NCBI RefSeq assembly: GCF_000517265.1
Contig: NZ_AYSJ01000009.1
Span: forward strand, 131,414-170,874
Length of the DNA: 39,461 nt
Direction of reading: 5' to 3'
DNA from: Photorhabdus khanii NC19
GTDB lineage: Bacteria; Pseudomonadota; Gammaproteobacteria; Enterobacterales; Enterobacteriaceae
Shown piece by piece: positions 9,819 to 18,295 of the stretch. Position 1 is the stretch's first letter, and the number at the start of each line of letters is the position of its first letter. The translations under genes and the position numbers were made by a program. The notes beneath the pieces were generated by a model. The model searched no databases and had not been told where the DNA came from. It saw nothing but the letters and a program-made list of their open reading frames with translations.

Positions 9819-9841
9819 CTATTTATCTATTTATCTATTTA
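9819..9841. repeat. Octanucleotide tandem repeat, about 2.9 units
   Basis: CTATTTAT is repeated nearly three times, ending 8 bp before the start codon of the FemAB-like gene (minus strand TAAATAGA units). No good Shine-Dalgarno is visible apart from AGG close to the ATG. Length changes in such a tract could alter translation, but three units is short for phase variation. Confidence 0.45.
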
Positions 9842-9899
9842 ATATGGTCTTATTTAAGCTCTACAATGAGAATATATGAACTCAATATATATTGCATTG

Positions 9900-10112
9900 T
9901 CGCTGATTGGGAAAGCTGCATATGGGCAGTCTAAAATGTTCATCTTGCTGGAAAACTCTTCATGAAACGTATTAAGCGATATAATCCTAAATTACAAATT
10001 CTTCTTAAGTTGCTAGCAAGAAAAACGATTTTTTCCTCCACGTTGTGGAGAGCCACAAAAAGGTCATCGGTGCCTATATTACTACGAGTTAGTTAATTAG
10101 AGTCATAATCTC
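9900..10112 (+). mobile_element. IS1-family remnant (3' end of insB plus right inverted repeat)
   Basis: The plus strand reads HLAGKLFMKRIKRYNPKLQI, LLKLLARKTIFSS and then, after a one-base shift, VVESHKKVIGAYITTS and stop. This matches the C-terminus of IS1 InsB (consensus-like R-I-E-R-x-N-L, L-x-R-K-S, S-V-E-x-H-x-K-V-I-G). About 10 bases after the stop is TTAGAGTCATAATCTCC, close to the IS1 right end (TTGGAGTCATTACC). The 5' part of the element is gone. It interrupts the left-hand operon between the GT2 and the FemAB-like gene. The remainder of the 343-bp spacer holds nothing else recognisable. Confidence 0.72.
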
Positions 10113-10153
10113 CTATTCAACGTCATTTCTCGATAGCTTATTAGGATGCTATG

Positions 10154-10963
10154 TTATTTATTTCTTAGTAAGGAGTATATCTTAGAAAGTAAGGGCGATG
10201 GTATCAATCGTATAGATGCTCTAAGAGAAAAATACGTGATTGTGCTAAATTTGTTACCAATATTCAAACTCAATAACTTTTGCAGCATATTCATTTCTGA
10301 TTTGAAATACACGAACCCTCTTCTCCTTTCTAGCATACTGTTACCTGTACGGGCCAATACAAGTACTTTATCTAGATTCTCCAGTTTGAAACCTTTTGCA
10401 TACAACCGTACCCAGAGGTAGTAATCCTCCATATAGGTTAAGTGCAGGTATCCGCCAACATCAAGAATATGATCTCTTCGGAGGCAACTTGTCATATGGT
10501 TGATGGGGTTACGCTTATTTATAATTGAATTTATTTTATCCCCAATTGGTACGCGTCTATGTACCTTGATATCTGAAGGATTTTCATCAAACTCAGCAAT
10601 ATGACATCCACAAACTGTTATATTTGGATTATCTTGCATATAAGTGTATTGAATTGCAAATCTATCAGGCTTATTGATATCGTCTGTATCCACTCGCATG
10701 ACCAAGTCATTAGAACATGCATATAACCCTTTGTTTAGTGCGATGCCTAATCCTTTGTTTTGCTCAAGAACAATATCTTTTATTGGTAGCTTACTACGCC
10801 ATTTTTCAATAATTTCGTATAATTCTTTAGTCAGCTTGCCATCTTGAACAATAACAACTTCGTTTGATTGATAAGTTTGCTCATAAACACTGCGAAGAGC
10901 TTGATCAAAAAAAGATGGTTGCTCTTTATGATAAACAGATATTAGTACTGAAAAATTATACAT
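10154..10963 (-). CDS. Family 2 glycosyltransferase (AmsE-like)
   Basis: 269 aa, GT-A fold. SVLISVYHKEQPSFFDQALR starts at about residue 5. VIVQDG (about 37-42) and the metal-binding MRVDTDDINKPDRF (about 89-102) follow, then FVYFKSEM near the C-terminus. The early Y-H-K-E-x-P and late TDD-x-x-x-PDR motifs are typical of amylovoran AmsE/AmsB-like transferases of O-unit assembly. It is soluble and acts on undecaprenyl-PP-linked intermediates in the cytoplasm. It starts one base after the BCCT transporter stop, so the two are coupled. The sugar is unknown (Gal or GalNAc is plausible given galE). Confidence 0.85.
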   Translation of the reverse strand: MYNFSVLISVYHKEQPSFFDQALRSVYEQTYQSNEVVIVQDGKLTKELYEIIEKWRSKLPIKDIVLEQNKGLGIALNKGLYACSNDLVMRVDTDDINKPDRFAIQYTYMQDNPNITVCGCHIAEFDENPSDIKVHRRVPIGDKINSIINKRNPINHMTSCLRRDHILDVGGYLHLTYMEDYYLWVRLYAKGFKLENLDKVLVLARTGNSMLERRRGFVYFKSEMNMLQKLLSLNIGNKFSTITYFSLRASIRLIPSPLLSKIYSLLRNK

Positions 10964-12175
10964 TTATGATACCTTTTTTCGCGATAAATAATTGCGAGCT
11001 AAACAATAAAGCATATAATAAATAATCAAGATTGCTAGGGTTCCAGTATAATCTATTTTAATAATACCCTCGGAACTGTTTGTAAATCCTGCGTAACCAA
11101 TAAAGAATACAACAAGCAATACGTATGCAATAAATAGTGCATTTCTATATTTACTTAAAGATATTGAATTTTTAAGTAAATTAGCACTAACACGAAGTAT
11201 TGAATCAAATGAGTTGATTACAAAAAGTAAACCAACAATAGACATTAAAACTAAATACATTTCTGGGATAACAAAATTATTTAGAGTAAAAATATATAAA
11301 ACGGTAAACCATATAGCTAATAGAATTGTTGGAGCAATAATCATTAGCAAAAATAGCTTTAACGGTTTCATTCCTTTAGGTAGAAAAGTAGCAACAAACT
11401 TACCAATCATTAAACTCCATGAGAACCACCAGAACATATAAAATTGATGGTAATCATTGATAGGAGTAATAAATTTAGAAATATTTTTAATATAACCAGT
11501 TATTCCATTACCCAATATGGTAAAGAAAAAAGGCAACGAATGCTGCTCTATATTAAGAGCGAACCCCCAAAAAATAAGTCCCCCAAAGAATAGCACCGAT
11601 AGGTAACTTAATATTTTGATAAATTTGACTTTAAGGGCTGACAATGCTGATAATGATAAAATACCAACAGTGAAAATAACAATATTCTCATGTGTAAAAA
11701 TACTATCATATTTTTTAACAACGAATTCTGGTAAATAATATTTAAAAAATATTACAAATAGATGAGCAGTAAAGGCACAAGTTAATAGCATCAACAATGC
11801 AAGGATAAATTTAATTACATTATTCTCAAATATTTTAACCTTAGGCTCTAAATAGGCAAAATAGAAAGTTGTAATAAAATAAAAAACCCAAACAGCGCCA
11901 CCCCAAAAACCTATTTCGAGAGAAAGTGGATTAATGCCTAAATATTTAGGTTCTGTATAATTTTTATATTCCATTAGTGGGAACATAATAAGGCCAATAT
12001 CAAGACCTGATGTAAAAAGAATACAAAGAAACACTATTTGTGAAGCAGGCATTGCTGATGGTACTTCTTTCTCATTATATGTAACATTCCTGTATTTTAT
12101 TAGTATCAATACTGCTAATAATAATACTAATATGCACGCCACATTTAGATTTGTGGCTAATAATAACCCCATCAT
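10964..12175 (-). CDS. Short BCCT-family transporter, probable choline/betaine importer
   Basis: 403 aa with about ten membrane helices. Residues about 245-295 contain YMFWWFSWSLMIGKFVATF, an aligned version of the BCCT Trp-rich segment (W-x-x-W-W-x-x-W-x-P-F-x-G). TSGLDIGLIMFPLMEY (about 54-69) matches the conserved G-M-G-I-G-L helix region, here with D for M. Usual BCCT proteins exceed 480 aa and have an extra N-terminal helix pair, so this is a shortened or divergent member. It overlaps the kinase/cytidylyltransferase fusion by 4 bp (ATGA). The pairing with a choline-kinase-like gene suggests it supplies choline (or ethanolamine or a related amine) for activation. Family assignment is good; the substrate is inferred. 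Confidence 0.72.
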   Translation of the reverse strand: MMGLLLATNLNVACILVLLLAVLILIKYRNVTYNEKEVPSAMPASQIVFLCILFTSGLDIGLIMFPLMEYKNYTEPKYLGINPLSLEIGFWGGAVWVFYFITTFYFAYLEPKVKIFENNVIKFILALLMLLTCAFTAHLFVIFFKYYLPEFVVKKYDSIFTHENIVIFTVGILSLSALSALKVKFIKILSYLSVLFFGGLIFWGFALNIEQHSLPFFFTILGNGITGYIKNISKFITPINDYHQFYMFWWFSWSLMIGKFVATFLPKGMKPLKLFLLMIIAPTILLAIWFTVLYIFTLNNFVIPEMYLVLMSIVGLLFVINSFDSILRVSANLLKNSISLSKYRNALFIAYVLLVVFFIGYAGFTNSSEGIIKIDYTGTLAILIIYYMLYCLARNYLSRKKVS

Positions 12176-13293
12176 TTAAGCTCTTTTGATATTTTTCTGA
12201 AATAATTAAACTTATTTCTGTAATTTGAGAGTATATTTTCGTCATATTTATCAGGGTGTTGATAGTACCAATTTATCCAAACCTGACACTGAAACATTAC
12301 AAGAAGGCTTATAAATTTAAGATCGAATTCATCATAATTTAAATCAGAAAAATCAACAACATTATTAACAATGCATGAAGCTATATCCATTTCGAAAGGT
12401 GCTAAGTCAGCATATTCCCAATCGATAAATTTAATACCACTTTCGGTTTTGATGATATTTTCGCGTACAAGATCGTTATGTGACCAGCACCATTCTCGTC
12501 CTGCTTTGAAAATAGATTCATAAAAATTGAATTCTTTCAAAAAAATATCGTTTTTCTTATTAAGATATTTCATCAAAGCAGGGAAAGGCTCTGCCATTTC
12601 TTTTTTTGCTTTAGATGCTGTTAAAAAATTTTTATTTAATCTTCTTTTTTCTTGAAAATACTCAATAAGTTCTTTACTTGTAACGTGACCAACTATGCCT
12701 TCAATGTATTTATAAAGCGCAAAAGTTCCACCTAGAATGATACAATCATGCCTTAAAGAAAATGACTCAATACTTGATGCTTGCAAATATTTAAGTACAT
12801 ATTTTTTGTTAGAATTTGATGATGATACTTTCCAGGTCATATTAGAAATACCGCCATGAAGAGGTTCAACAACAAAATCGTTGCCGATAATATCATTTAA
12901 CTTTGAGATACATGATGTTGTAGATTCGATCGGATCTCGTCCGATAAATTTCATAATTGAAAGATCTTTCCCACCCTTGTAATAATCAATTTCACCAGCA
13001 TCATCTTCACCTTGGACGTGCAAAGTAATACCGAAAAAATCATAGAACTGTTTATTAGTAAAAAGTGGCGCTGTAATCACTTTATCAACAAAATCTAGAG
13101 AATCGATCATTTTTACGCGTTGTTCATAAGGTATAACTGGCTTTCTTTTATAAGCTTGGGTATCTTCGTCTGTAGCAACACCCACAATTAAAATGGCGTT
13201 ATCATCGCCCTGGGCTTTGGCTGATTTTAAGGCTCTAACGTGGCTGGCATGTAATAGGTCAAAAACACCAGATGTATAGATAATATTTCTCAT
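12172..13293 (-). CDS. Bifunctional phosphocholine-type cytidylyltransferase / choline (ethanolamine) kinase (LicC-LicA-like fusion)
   Basis: 373 aa, two domains. Residues 1-130 form a cytidylyltransferase of the TagD/CCT/ECT type: SGVFDLLHASHVRALK contains an HASH variant of the HxGH site (15-18), and RDPIESTTS (119-127) matches the R-T-x-G-I-S-T-T loop. Residues about 140-373 form a choline/aminoglycoside-kinase-like domain: GGISNMTW (147-154), the Brenner motif SHNDLVREN (271-279) and the metal site DWEYAD (291-296). One chain could thus phosphorylate choline or ethanolamine and make CDP-choline or CDP-ethanolamine. In classical lic1 loci these are separate licA and licC genes. The stop overlaps the BCCT gene. 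The licB and licD homologues elsewhere in the window favour choline. Confidence 0.8.
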   Translation of the reverse strand: MRNIIYTSGVFDLLHASHVRALKSAKAQGDDNAILIVGVATDEDTQAYKRKPVIPYEQRVKMIDSLDFVDKVITAPLFTNKQFYDFFGITLHVQGEDDAGEIDYYKGGKDLSIMKFIGRDPIESTTSCISKLNDIIGNDFVVEPLHGGISNMTWKVSSSNSNKKYVLKYLQASSIESFSLRHDCIILGGTFALYKYIEGIVGHVTSKELIEYFQEKRRLNKNFLTASKAKKEMAEPFPALMKYLNKKNDIFLKEFNFYESIFKAGREWCWSHNDLVRENIIKTESGIKFIDWEYADLAPFEMDIASCIVNNVVDFSDLNYDEFDLKFISLLVMFQCQVWINWYYQHPDKYDENILSNYRNKFNYFRKISKELK

Positions 13294-13307
13294 AATTACA
13301 TCTTTAA

Positions 13308-14330
13308 TTACTTATGTGAAAAATTATAACAAAACTCAGTAAGTTCCTTTTCAATAAAACTGATTTCAGCATTATATTCAGGATATCTGGTTTTTAAGTT
13401 TGTATTATTTATTGATATTTTTGGATCAAAATATTTGTATTTAGTAGCATGCCTGATGTTTTCAATACAACAAAATTTACATACTTTTTGTATTGTTTCA
13501 TCATATTTATAGATAAAATCTTCAAAAGGTAATCTAAGAACTCTTTCACTATCTTCTTGTTCAAATTTCTGGTGTTCTCTAAGTATTCTGAACCAATTAA
13601 TATAGGCATGAATATTTTCGGTAGGAATCCACTTCTCATTCCATTGACATTTATTTAAAAGATATAAATCACGAGGGTCACGATCAACAATAATGATTCT
13701 TAACTCATCAAAATACTTTAAGTATTGGTTGGTATCATTAGGTGGAACGAGTTGATCAAATACTACATATTCTTTTGAATTGTGGTTTGATGCGTTAATT
13801 AAGTTTCTCAAATATTTACGGGTTTCAATATAAAAAGTTTCCTTTGGATAAGAGTAATACATATTCTTATCAAAAATTTTACTGTATATTTTTGCACCAC
13901 CTTCGTTTATCCTTAGAATTCTTTTCTGATAGAATCTTTCAAGATAATATACAAACTTTCTAAGAGGTTTCTCATCAATAATATCTTGATGCCAAAACCC
14001 ATTCCACTCTACATTAATGATATTTCTTAAGTATTCATCTGTAATTTTTCTAAATTTATTATCAAAGAAGCGCTCATATGAATAAACATTACTTTTACTT
14101 AGAAAATTTACATATCTTATATAATTATTAATATGATAACTTGTAGTTAAACGATTATTATTTTGAACAATGCCATAATCTAGATCTCTAAGGCCATGGG
14201 GGTCTTGTAAGAATCTAAATTCGAAATTTCCGAATGAGCAGATATTAGAGAACTCTTTCAATAAATCTGAAACAACACTTGAACCGGTACCACCATAACC
14301 AGTACATGTAATTACTTTGGGTCCTGACAT
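13308..14330 (-). CDS. Sulfotransferase-like protein
   Basis: 340 aa, soluble. An N-terminal P-loop-like TGYGGTGSSVVSDLLKEF (about 10-27) resembles the 5'-phosphosulfate loop of PAPS-dependent sulfotransferases. VDRDPRDLYLLNKCQW (about 210-225) resembles their 3'-phosphate-binding strand (R-D-P-R-D-x-x-x-S), with the conserved Ser position not obvious. No cysDNC or PAPS-synthesis gene is in the window. It lies between the two cytidylyltransferase genes with very short spacing, so it could modify glycerol, choline or sugar parts of the left-hand glycan. The fold call is moderate; the sulfate-transfer activity is inferred. Confidence 0.6.
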   Translation of the reverse strand: MSGPKVITCTGYGGTGSSVVSDLLKEFSNICSFGNFEFRFLQDPHGLRDLDYGIVQNNNRLTTSYHINNYIRYVNFLSKSNVYSYERFFDNKFRKITDEYLRNIINVEWNGFWHQDIIDEKPLRKFVYYLERFYQKRILRINEGGAKIYSKIFDKNMYYSYPKETFYIETRKYLRNLINASNHNSKEYVVFDQLVPPNDTNQYLKYFDELRIIIVDRDPRDLYLLNKCQWNEKWIPTENIHAYINWFRILREHQKFEQEDSERVLRLPFEDFIYKYDETIQKVCKFCCIENIRHATKYKYFDPKISINNTNLKTRYPEYNAEISFIEKELTEFCYNFSHK

Positions 14331-14801
14331 TTATCTATTAGCTCCAGATATTGCTTTTACGATATCAAAAACATTGTGAACTGATTTTTCAAGCTCTTGT
14401 AATTTTTGAGGTGTAATAACTGACAATTTATTTTTAATCTGAGTTGTTGAAATATCTTCAGTTCGTTTTAAATAAACGACTTCACATACATCATTTAGAT
14501 CATCAAAATGACCTTTCCAGTCATCTCCCATTCCAAGTATATCTACTTTATTATCAATGATATCCGTTCTTTTTTGCTCCCAGATATTTTCGGGGAGAAC
14601 CATGTCAACGTATTTACAAGCTTCAACAATTTCTTTTCGTTCTTCATAAGAAAAAAATGATTTCTTTCCCTTAAGTCGGTTAAAATCGTCAGTAGAAATT
14701 ACGACGATCAAATAGTCACCAAGCGTTTTTAGCCGCTTCAAAAGTCGAATATGTCCCACATGAAAAAGATCAAATGTTCCATATGTTATAACTTTTTTCA
14801 T
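14331..14801 (-). CDS. tagD: Glycerol-3-phosphate cytidylyltransferase (TagD-like)
   Basis: 156 aa. TYGTFDLFHVGHIRLLKR carries the catalytic HVGH (14-17). ILGMGDDWKGHFDDL (about 88-102) and RTEDISTTQIKNKL (about 112-125) are the conserved nucleotide and substrate loops of glycerol-3-phosphate cytidylyltransferases. It makes CDP-glycerol. About 25 residues extend beyond the usual 130-residue domain. The product fits the CDP-glycerol glycerophosphotransferase encoded three genes upstream in the same operon. It abuts the sulfotransferase-like gene without a gap. Confidence 0.85.
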   Translation of the reverse strand: MKKVITYGTFDLFHVGHIRLLKRLKTLGDYLIVVISTDDFNRLKGKKSFFSYEERKEIVEACKYVDMVLPENIWEQKRTDIIDNKVDILGMGDDWKGHFDDLNDVCEVVYLKRTEDISTTQIKNKLSVITPQKLQELEKSVHNVFDIVKAISGANR

Positions 14802-14809
14802 TTTTTTCC

Positions 14810-15886
14810 TTATGAAGTAATCTTTCCTAAGAATTGATCAGTGAACCAAGTTCGACTTAATAAATAATAAAGATATAGCAATGTATAACTAGCAAATAGA
14901 ATACTGAATATTAATTTTTGTTTTATATATGAAGATATATACATATATAAAATCGGGATTGTATATTGCAACATAATATAGTTCCTGAGAGCTATCTCTC
15001 TATTAAAAGATAGAAAAACAGATATTGATAATGTTAACCCATATAGTTTTAATAAATCTGTATATACTTTGTCTTTTATCTTATTCTTATAGAAACATAA
15101 AAATATTAATAAATGAGAAGAGTATAAAAAAATGTTCATATACATGGTTGATATTGAGCGGCGCTCATTAAAATATATATGTCTAGCTAATGTTCTTTGT
15201 ACTATATAGTAATCCCCGAATTTATCTACGATAAACTGTCCAAAACCACCAAATAATAATAATAATGAAATAATAAAAATGAAAAACATTAATCTAATAT
15301 TAATAAATCTAGAAAAAAATAATGATAATAGAAAAATAGAGTTAGAACTATGAATGAGTATGGATGATATGAAAAGAAGACATGAAAGAAAACTTATTTT
15401 ATCTTTTCTTAAATAAATTCCTAAACCTAGTAAAAAGAATGAAAAACTAAAAGCTTGCCTAAATAAATTAATCGTTCCAGTAAGCATTCCTTGACTAAAT
15501 AAAACAGTCCATATAAATATAATTGTATAAGTTTTTATATTCTTACCAAATATTACATAGGCAGTAAATATATTTACTCCATAAGTCAATGATAAGATTA
15601 TAAAATATTTAGTTGGATCATTCGTGAATAAATGAATTAATTGGGTTATTGCTGAAAATAAAATTTCAAAATCTCGATTGTTATAAAGAAAGTTTTCCAC
15701 ATACGCTTTAGTATCAGAACCAATAGAATAATCACGAAGTCCAAATAGGGTTACATATATAATAATCAGAAATAAGGCGATAAAATTAGAAAAAAATTCA
15801 TTTTTCCCCATTGCTGTAAAAATGGATATTAATAAAAAAACTAACGACAAACCTAATAGGAGAGTTGAGCTATATTCAGATATCAT
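14810..15886 (-). CDS. wzy: EpsG-family polysaccharide polymerase (Wzy, left-hand glycan)
   Basis: 358 aa, very hydrophobic, with about ten membrane helices. The short conserved segment LRDYSIGSDTKAYVENF (about 49-65) is the EpsG signature (R-x-x-x-x-G-x-D-T-x-x-Y). EpsG proteins act as Wzy-type polymerases at the outer face of the inner membrane. The gene start overlaps the end of the GT4 gene by 11 bp. A second, dissimilar wzy is at 28437-29666. Confidence 0.82.
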   Translation of the reverse strand: MISEYSSTLLLGLSLVFLLISIFTAMGKNEFFSNFIALFLIIIYVTLFGLRDYSIGSDTKAYVENFLYNNRDFEILFSAITQLIHLFTNDPTKYFIILSLTYGVNIFTAYVIFGKNIKTYTIIFIWTVLFSQGMLTGTINLFRQAFSFSFFLLGLGIYLRKDKISFLSCLLFISSILIHSSNSIFLLSLFFSRFINIRLMFFIFIISLLLLFGGFGQFIVDKFGDYYIVQRTLARHIYFNERRSISTMYMNIFLYSSHLLIFLCFYKNKIKDKVYTDLLKLYGLTLSISVFLSFNREIALRNYIMLQYTIPILYMYISSYIKQKLIFSILFASYTLLYLYYLLSRTWFTDQFLGKITS

Positions 15887-16964
15887 CGTTAAAAATACTC
15901 TTCCAATTCTTCGCTATATATTGTATCTCAAAAATATTCGCTTCTAAATAACCTTGCTTTATGATTCTATTTCTTAAGTTCTTATCATTAATTAAAAATT
16001 CAATCTTATCAGCTAATTCTTGCACATCTGAGATATCGACTAATAGGCCGTTTGCCATATCATTAATTAATTGTTTCCCACCAGTTGTCTTTGTTGAAAT
16101 GATAGCGCACCCTTGAGACTTAGCCTCAATTATACTTAGTGGCATTCCTTCAAATAAAGAAGGCAATACACTTATTGTTGCTCTACGAAGATATTTCATT
16201 ACATCATTTGTTGATTCATAAAATAAAATGTTCTTCAATTCTAGTTTTTGAGCTAGTGATATAAATTTTTCTTTATCAACCCCATCACCAACAATCTCTA
16301 ATTTCCAGTCATTATGCTTGGATTCAATTATCTGCCAAGCTTTTATCAAATCGTCAACTCCTTTCTCTTTGGTTACACGTCCGATAAAAGTTACAATTTT
16401 ATCATACTCATCAATTTTTCTTACATGAATTGGAATTGGGCATGGATTAGTGATGAATGTTATTTTTTCGTTTTTTACAACATCTGGTGTAGTGTCGGTA
16501 TTTTTGAACAAACAAACTACATTATCAAATACATCAAAAATCATGCGCACTCGATGTTTAGTGCTACGGCGGGACATATAAAAATTTTCAAATTCATTAT
16601 TTCCACCATGAGAGAAATAAACAAGCTTGATATTTTTAAAAAAGCCTAATTTTCTCCAGAAATAGATAGGTTCTATATAAGCTGATTTATTAACAATCAG
16701 ATATGAATCTTTTGCTTCTTTTAAAATAGGAAGAATCAAGAGTAAATTTATAGGCAAAGCTAATATTTTATTCTTAAAGATATATTTTTTTATTTTAAAA
16801 TTGATATTTTTATCTAAATTAAAATATGCTTTACCAGGAATAACTGATAGTATTTTGCAATCAAAATCTATCCCAGAAAAATAATTGGCCCATGAACTAA
16901 TTACTCTAACTACACCGCCGGCACCAACCATACTTTCAGTCAGAAATACTAATTTTTTAGCCAT
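15876..16964 (-). CDS. Family 4 glycosyltransferase
   Basis: 362 aa, GT-B fold. The N-terminal domain begins FLTESMVGAGGVVRVISSW (about 7-25), with the glycine-rich loop for the acceptor side. The C-terminal domain has TFIGRVTKEKGVDDLIKAW (about 190-208), LEIVGDG (about 220-226) and PSLFEGMPLSIIEAKSQGC (about 271-289) with the E-x7-E nucleotide-sugar site. It is a cytoplasmic retaining transferase of the left-hand O-unit. It starts 11 bp after the glycerophosphotransferase and overlaps wzy. Confidence 0.88.
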   Translation of the reverse strand: MAKKLVFLTESMVGAGGVVRVISSWANYFSGIDFDCKILSVIPGKAYFNLDKNINFKIKKYIFKNKILALPINLLLILPILKEAKDSYLIVNKSAYIEPIYFWRKLGFFKNIKLVYFSHGGNNEFENFYMSRRSTKHRVRMIFDVFDNVVCLFKNTDTTPDVVKNEKITFITNPCPIPIHVRKIDEYDKIVTFIGRVTKEKGVDDLIKAWQIIESKHNDWKLEIVGDGVDKEKFISLAQKLELKNILFYESTNDVMKYLRRATISVLPSLFEGMPLSIIEAKSQGCAIISTKTTGGKQLINDMANGLLVDISDVQELADKIEFLINDKNLRNRIIKQGYLEANIFEIQYIAKNWKSIFNDDI

Positions 16965-16975
16965 AATTTTTATTT

Positions 16976-18130
16976 TTAATCCAAATACTTAATGATAAAA
17001 TTGTGTATTCTTTGGCAACTTCCATACTTAGCTTCATTGAAATAATGATTAACTTTATGTCTTTCAGTTTTGTAATAAGTTTCAGTGTATAGCAATTTAG
17101 AGATTTCAGAAACAAATTCATTCTGACTTGTTGGTTTTGGTCCAGGTGTAACAGTTTGATAATCAAAATTTAAGCCTATATTATTTTCATACAACTCTAA
17201 GTCATAAGGTAAGAATAAAATAGGCTTATTCAATATTAAAAAATCAAAATAAATACTTGAATAATCTGTTATTAGCAAATCAAATTTTGCTATAACATCC
17301 ATAACTTCATTACAAACATCTGATGAGAAATTTCTAATCCAATCTGAGTTTTTTATCTCTATATTTTGTAAATGATGAGGCCTTAAACAAAGTAAAATTT
17401 TATTTTCTTTTAGGTATTCTTCAAGTTCATCTTGATTAAAATCTGAAAATGGGAAGAATTCTGTGTCTTCTCCAATCCAGTCATCACCGTAAATTCCTGT
17501 CCTCCATGTTGGTGCATATAAGATGACTTTCTTATATTCGGGTAAATCAGTAATATAATCACTGATTGAATAATGATTTTCAAATAATGCATCATTTCTT
17601 GGTTGTCCTAATGGCTTTATTCTATCTTTATTGATTAAAAAACTTTTCGAATAAACTGATGATAAATTTGAGCTTGTTGCAGAAAATAAAGTGTAGTGTC
17701 TTGCGAACATTTTAAGAGTTAAAAACATTCTTAATTTTGGTAATCCTGAATACCCCATGATACCTACTTTTTTCAGTGGAATACCATGCCATAAATTAAT
17801 TAAAATTCTATTCTTATGTCCAAATGGTGTTTTAAGAGGAAAGCCACCATCGGTAACCCAAACCTTTGCATTTGATATCTGTATTATATCTTTTATTTTT
17901 TTAGTTGTTATAAACTTATCACCATATTTTTGAATAAGCTCTTTTCTCAATTCATCATTATTTATGATGTATTTAACATTAAGTACATTTTCTTTAAGTG
18001 AGTATTCAAATAATGCTTTAGAGTTGAATTTAATATTATTTTTATCAAATGTAAGAATGACCAAATTTTTTCTTTCTCGACATATTAGAGGTAAAATAAA
18101 GCAAAGAAGATAATTAAATAAATTTTCCAT
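16976..18130 (-). CDS. CDP-glycerol:polyglycerol-phosphate-type glycerophosphotransferase (TagB/TagF family)
   Basis: 384 aa. Family motifs in order: LWHGIPLKKVGIMGYSG (about 114-130), QPRNDALFE (about 180-188), ILYAPTWRTG (about 205-214), LLCLRPHHLQN (about 250-260) and LLITDYSSIYFDFLILNKPI (about 285-304). Together these identify CDP-glycerol glycerophosphotransferases. With the TagD-like enzyme it would add glycerol phosphate to the left-hand glycan, either as a side group or in the backbone. It is the first gene of the left-hand operon, following the JUMPstart copy at 18268-18295. The start at 18130 has no clear Shine-Dalgarno. Confidence 0.85.
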   Translation of the reverse strand: MENLFNYLLCFILPLICRERKNLVILTFDKNNIKFNSKALFEYSLKENVLNVKYIINNDELRKELIQKYGDKFITTKKIKDIIQISNAKVWVTDGGFPLKTPFGHKNRILINLWHGIPLKKVGIMGYSGLPKLRMFLTLKMFARHYTLFSATSSNLSSVYSKSFLINKDRIKPLGQPRNDALFENHYSISDYITDLPEYKKVILYAPTWRTGIYGDDWIGEDTEFFPFSDFNQDELEEYLKENKILLCLRPHHLQNIEIKNSDWIRNFSSDVCNEVMDVIAKFDLLITDYSSIYFDFLILNKPILFLPYDLELYENNIGLNFDYQTVTPGPKPTSQNEFVSEISKLLYTETYYKTERHKVNHYFNEAKYGSCQRIHNFIIKYLD

Positions 18131-18137
18131 TATAAAT

Positions 18138-18170
18138 ATTATATATGTTGTTAAACGGATGCAGTGTCAA
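18138..18170 (-). promoter_or_regulatory. Possible sigma-70-like promoter just 5' of the left-hand operon
   Basis: On the minus strand a perfect TTGACA (18165-18170) is followed, 21 nt on, by TATAAT (18138-18143); a weaker TATATA gives 19-nt spacing. The implied transcript would begin within a few bases of the ATG at 18130 and so be almost leaderless, which fits the lack of a ribosome-binding site. The spacing is suboptimal, so this may be chance in AT-rich DNA. Confidence 0.28.
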
Positions 18171-18267
18171 TCGATATTTGCTCTGGCAGATTGAACTATT
18201 ATTTTGTTATTAAACGCATTATAGCTATGTTACCCTAAATTAAATTCAATACTTTTTATTAAATAAA

Positions 18268-18295
18268 GCTACCGCACTAGGTTGTTGGCTCCCAG
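18268..18295 (-). promoter_or_regulatory. JUMPstart/ops-like element, copy A
   Basis: The minus strand reads CTGGGAGCCAACAACCTAGT directly followed by GCGGTAGC. This matches the JUMPstart pattern CTGGGAGCTGAAACTCAAGG-GCGGTAGCGT, including the ops core GCGGTAGC, though the base after it is T rather than G. JUMPstart/ops recruits RfaH so that RNA polymerase can read through long polysaccharide operons. It lies about 140 bp upstream of the first left-hand gene in the correct orientation. Confidence 0.78.
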
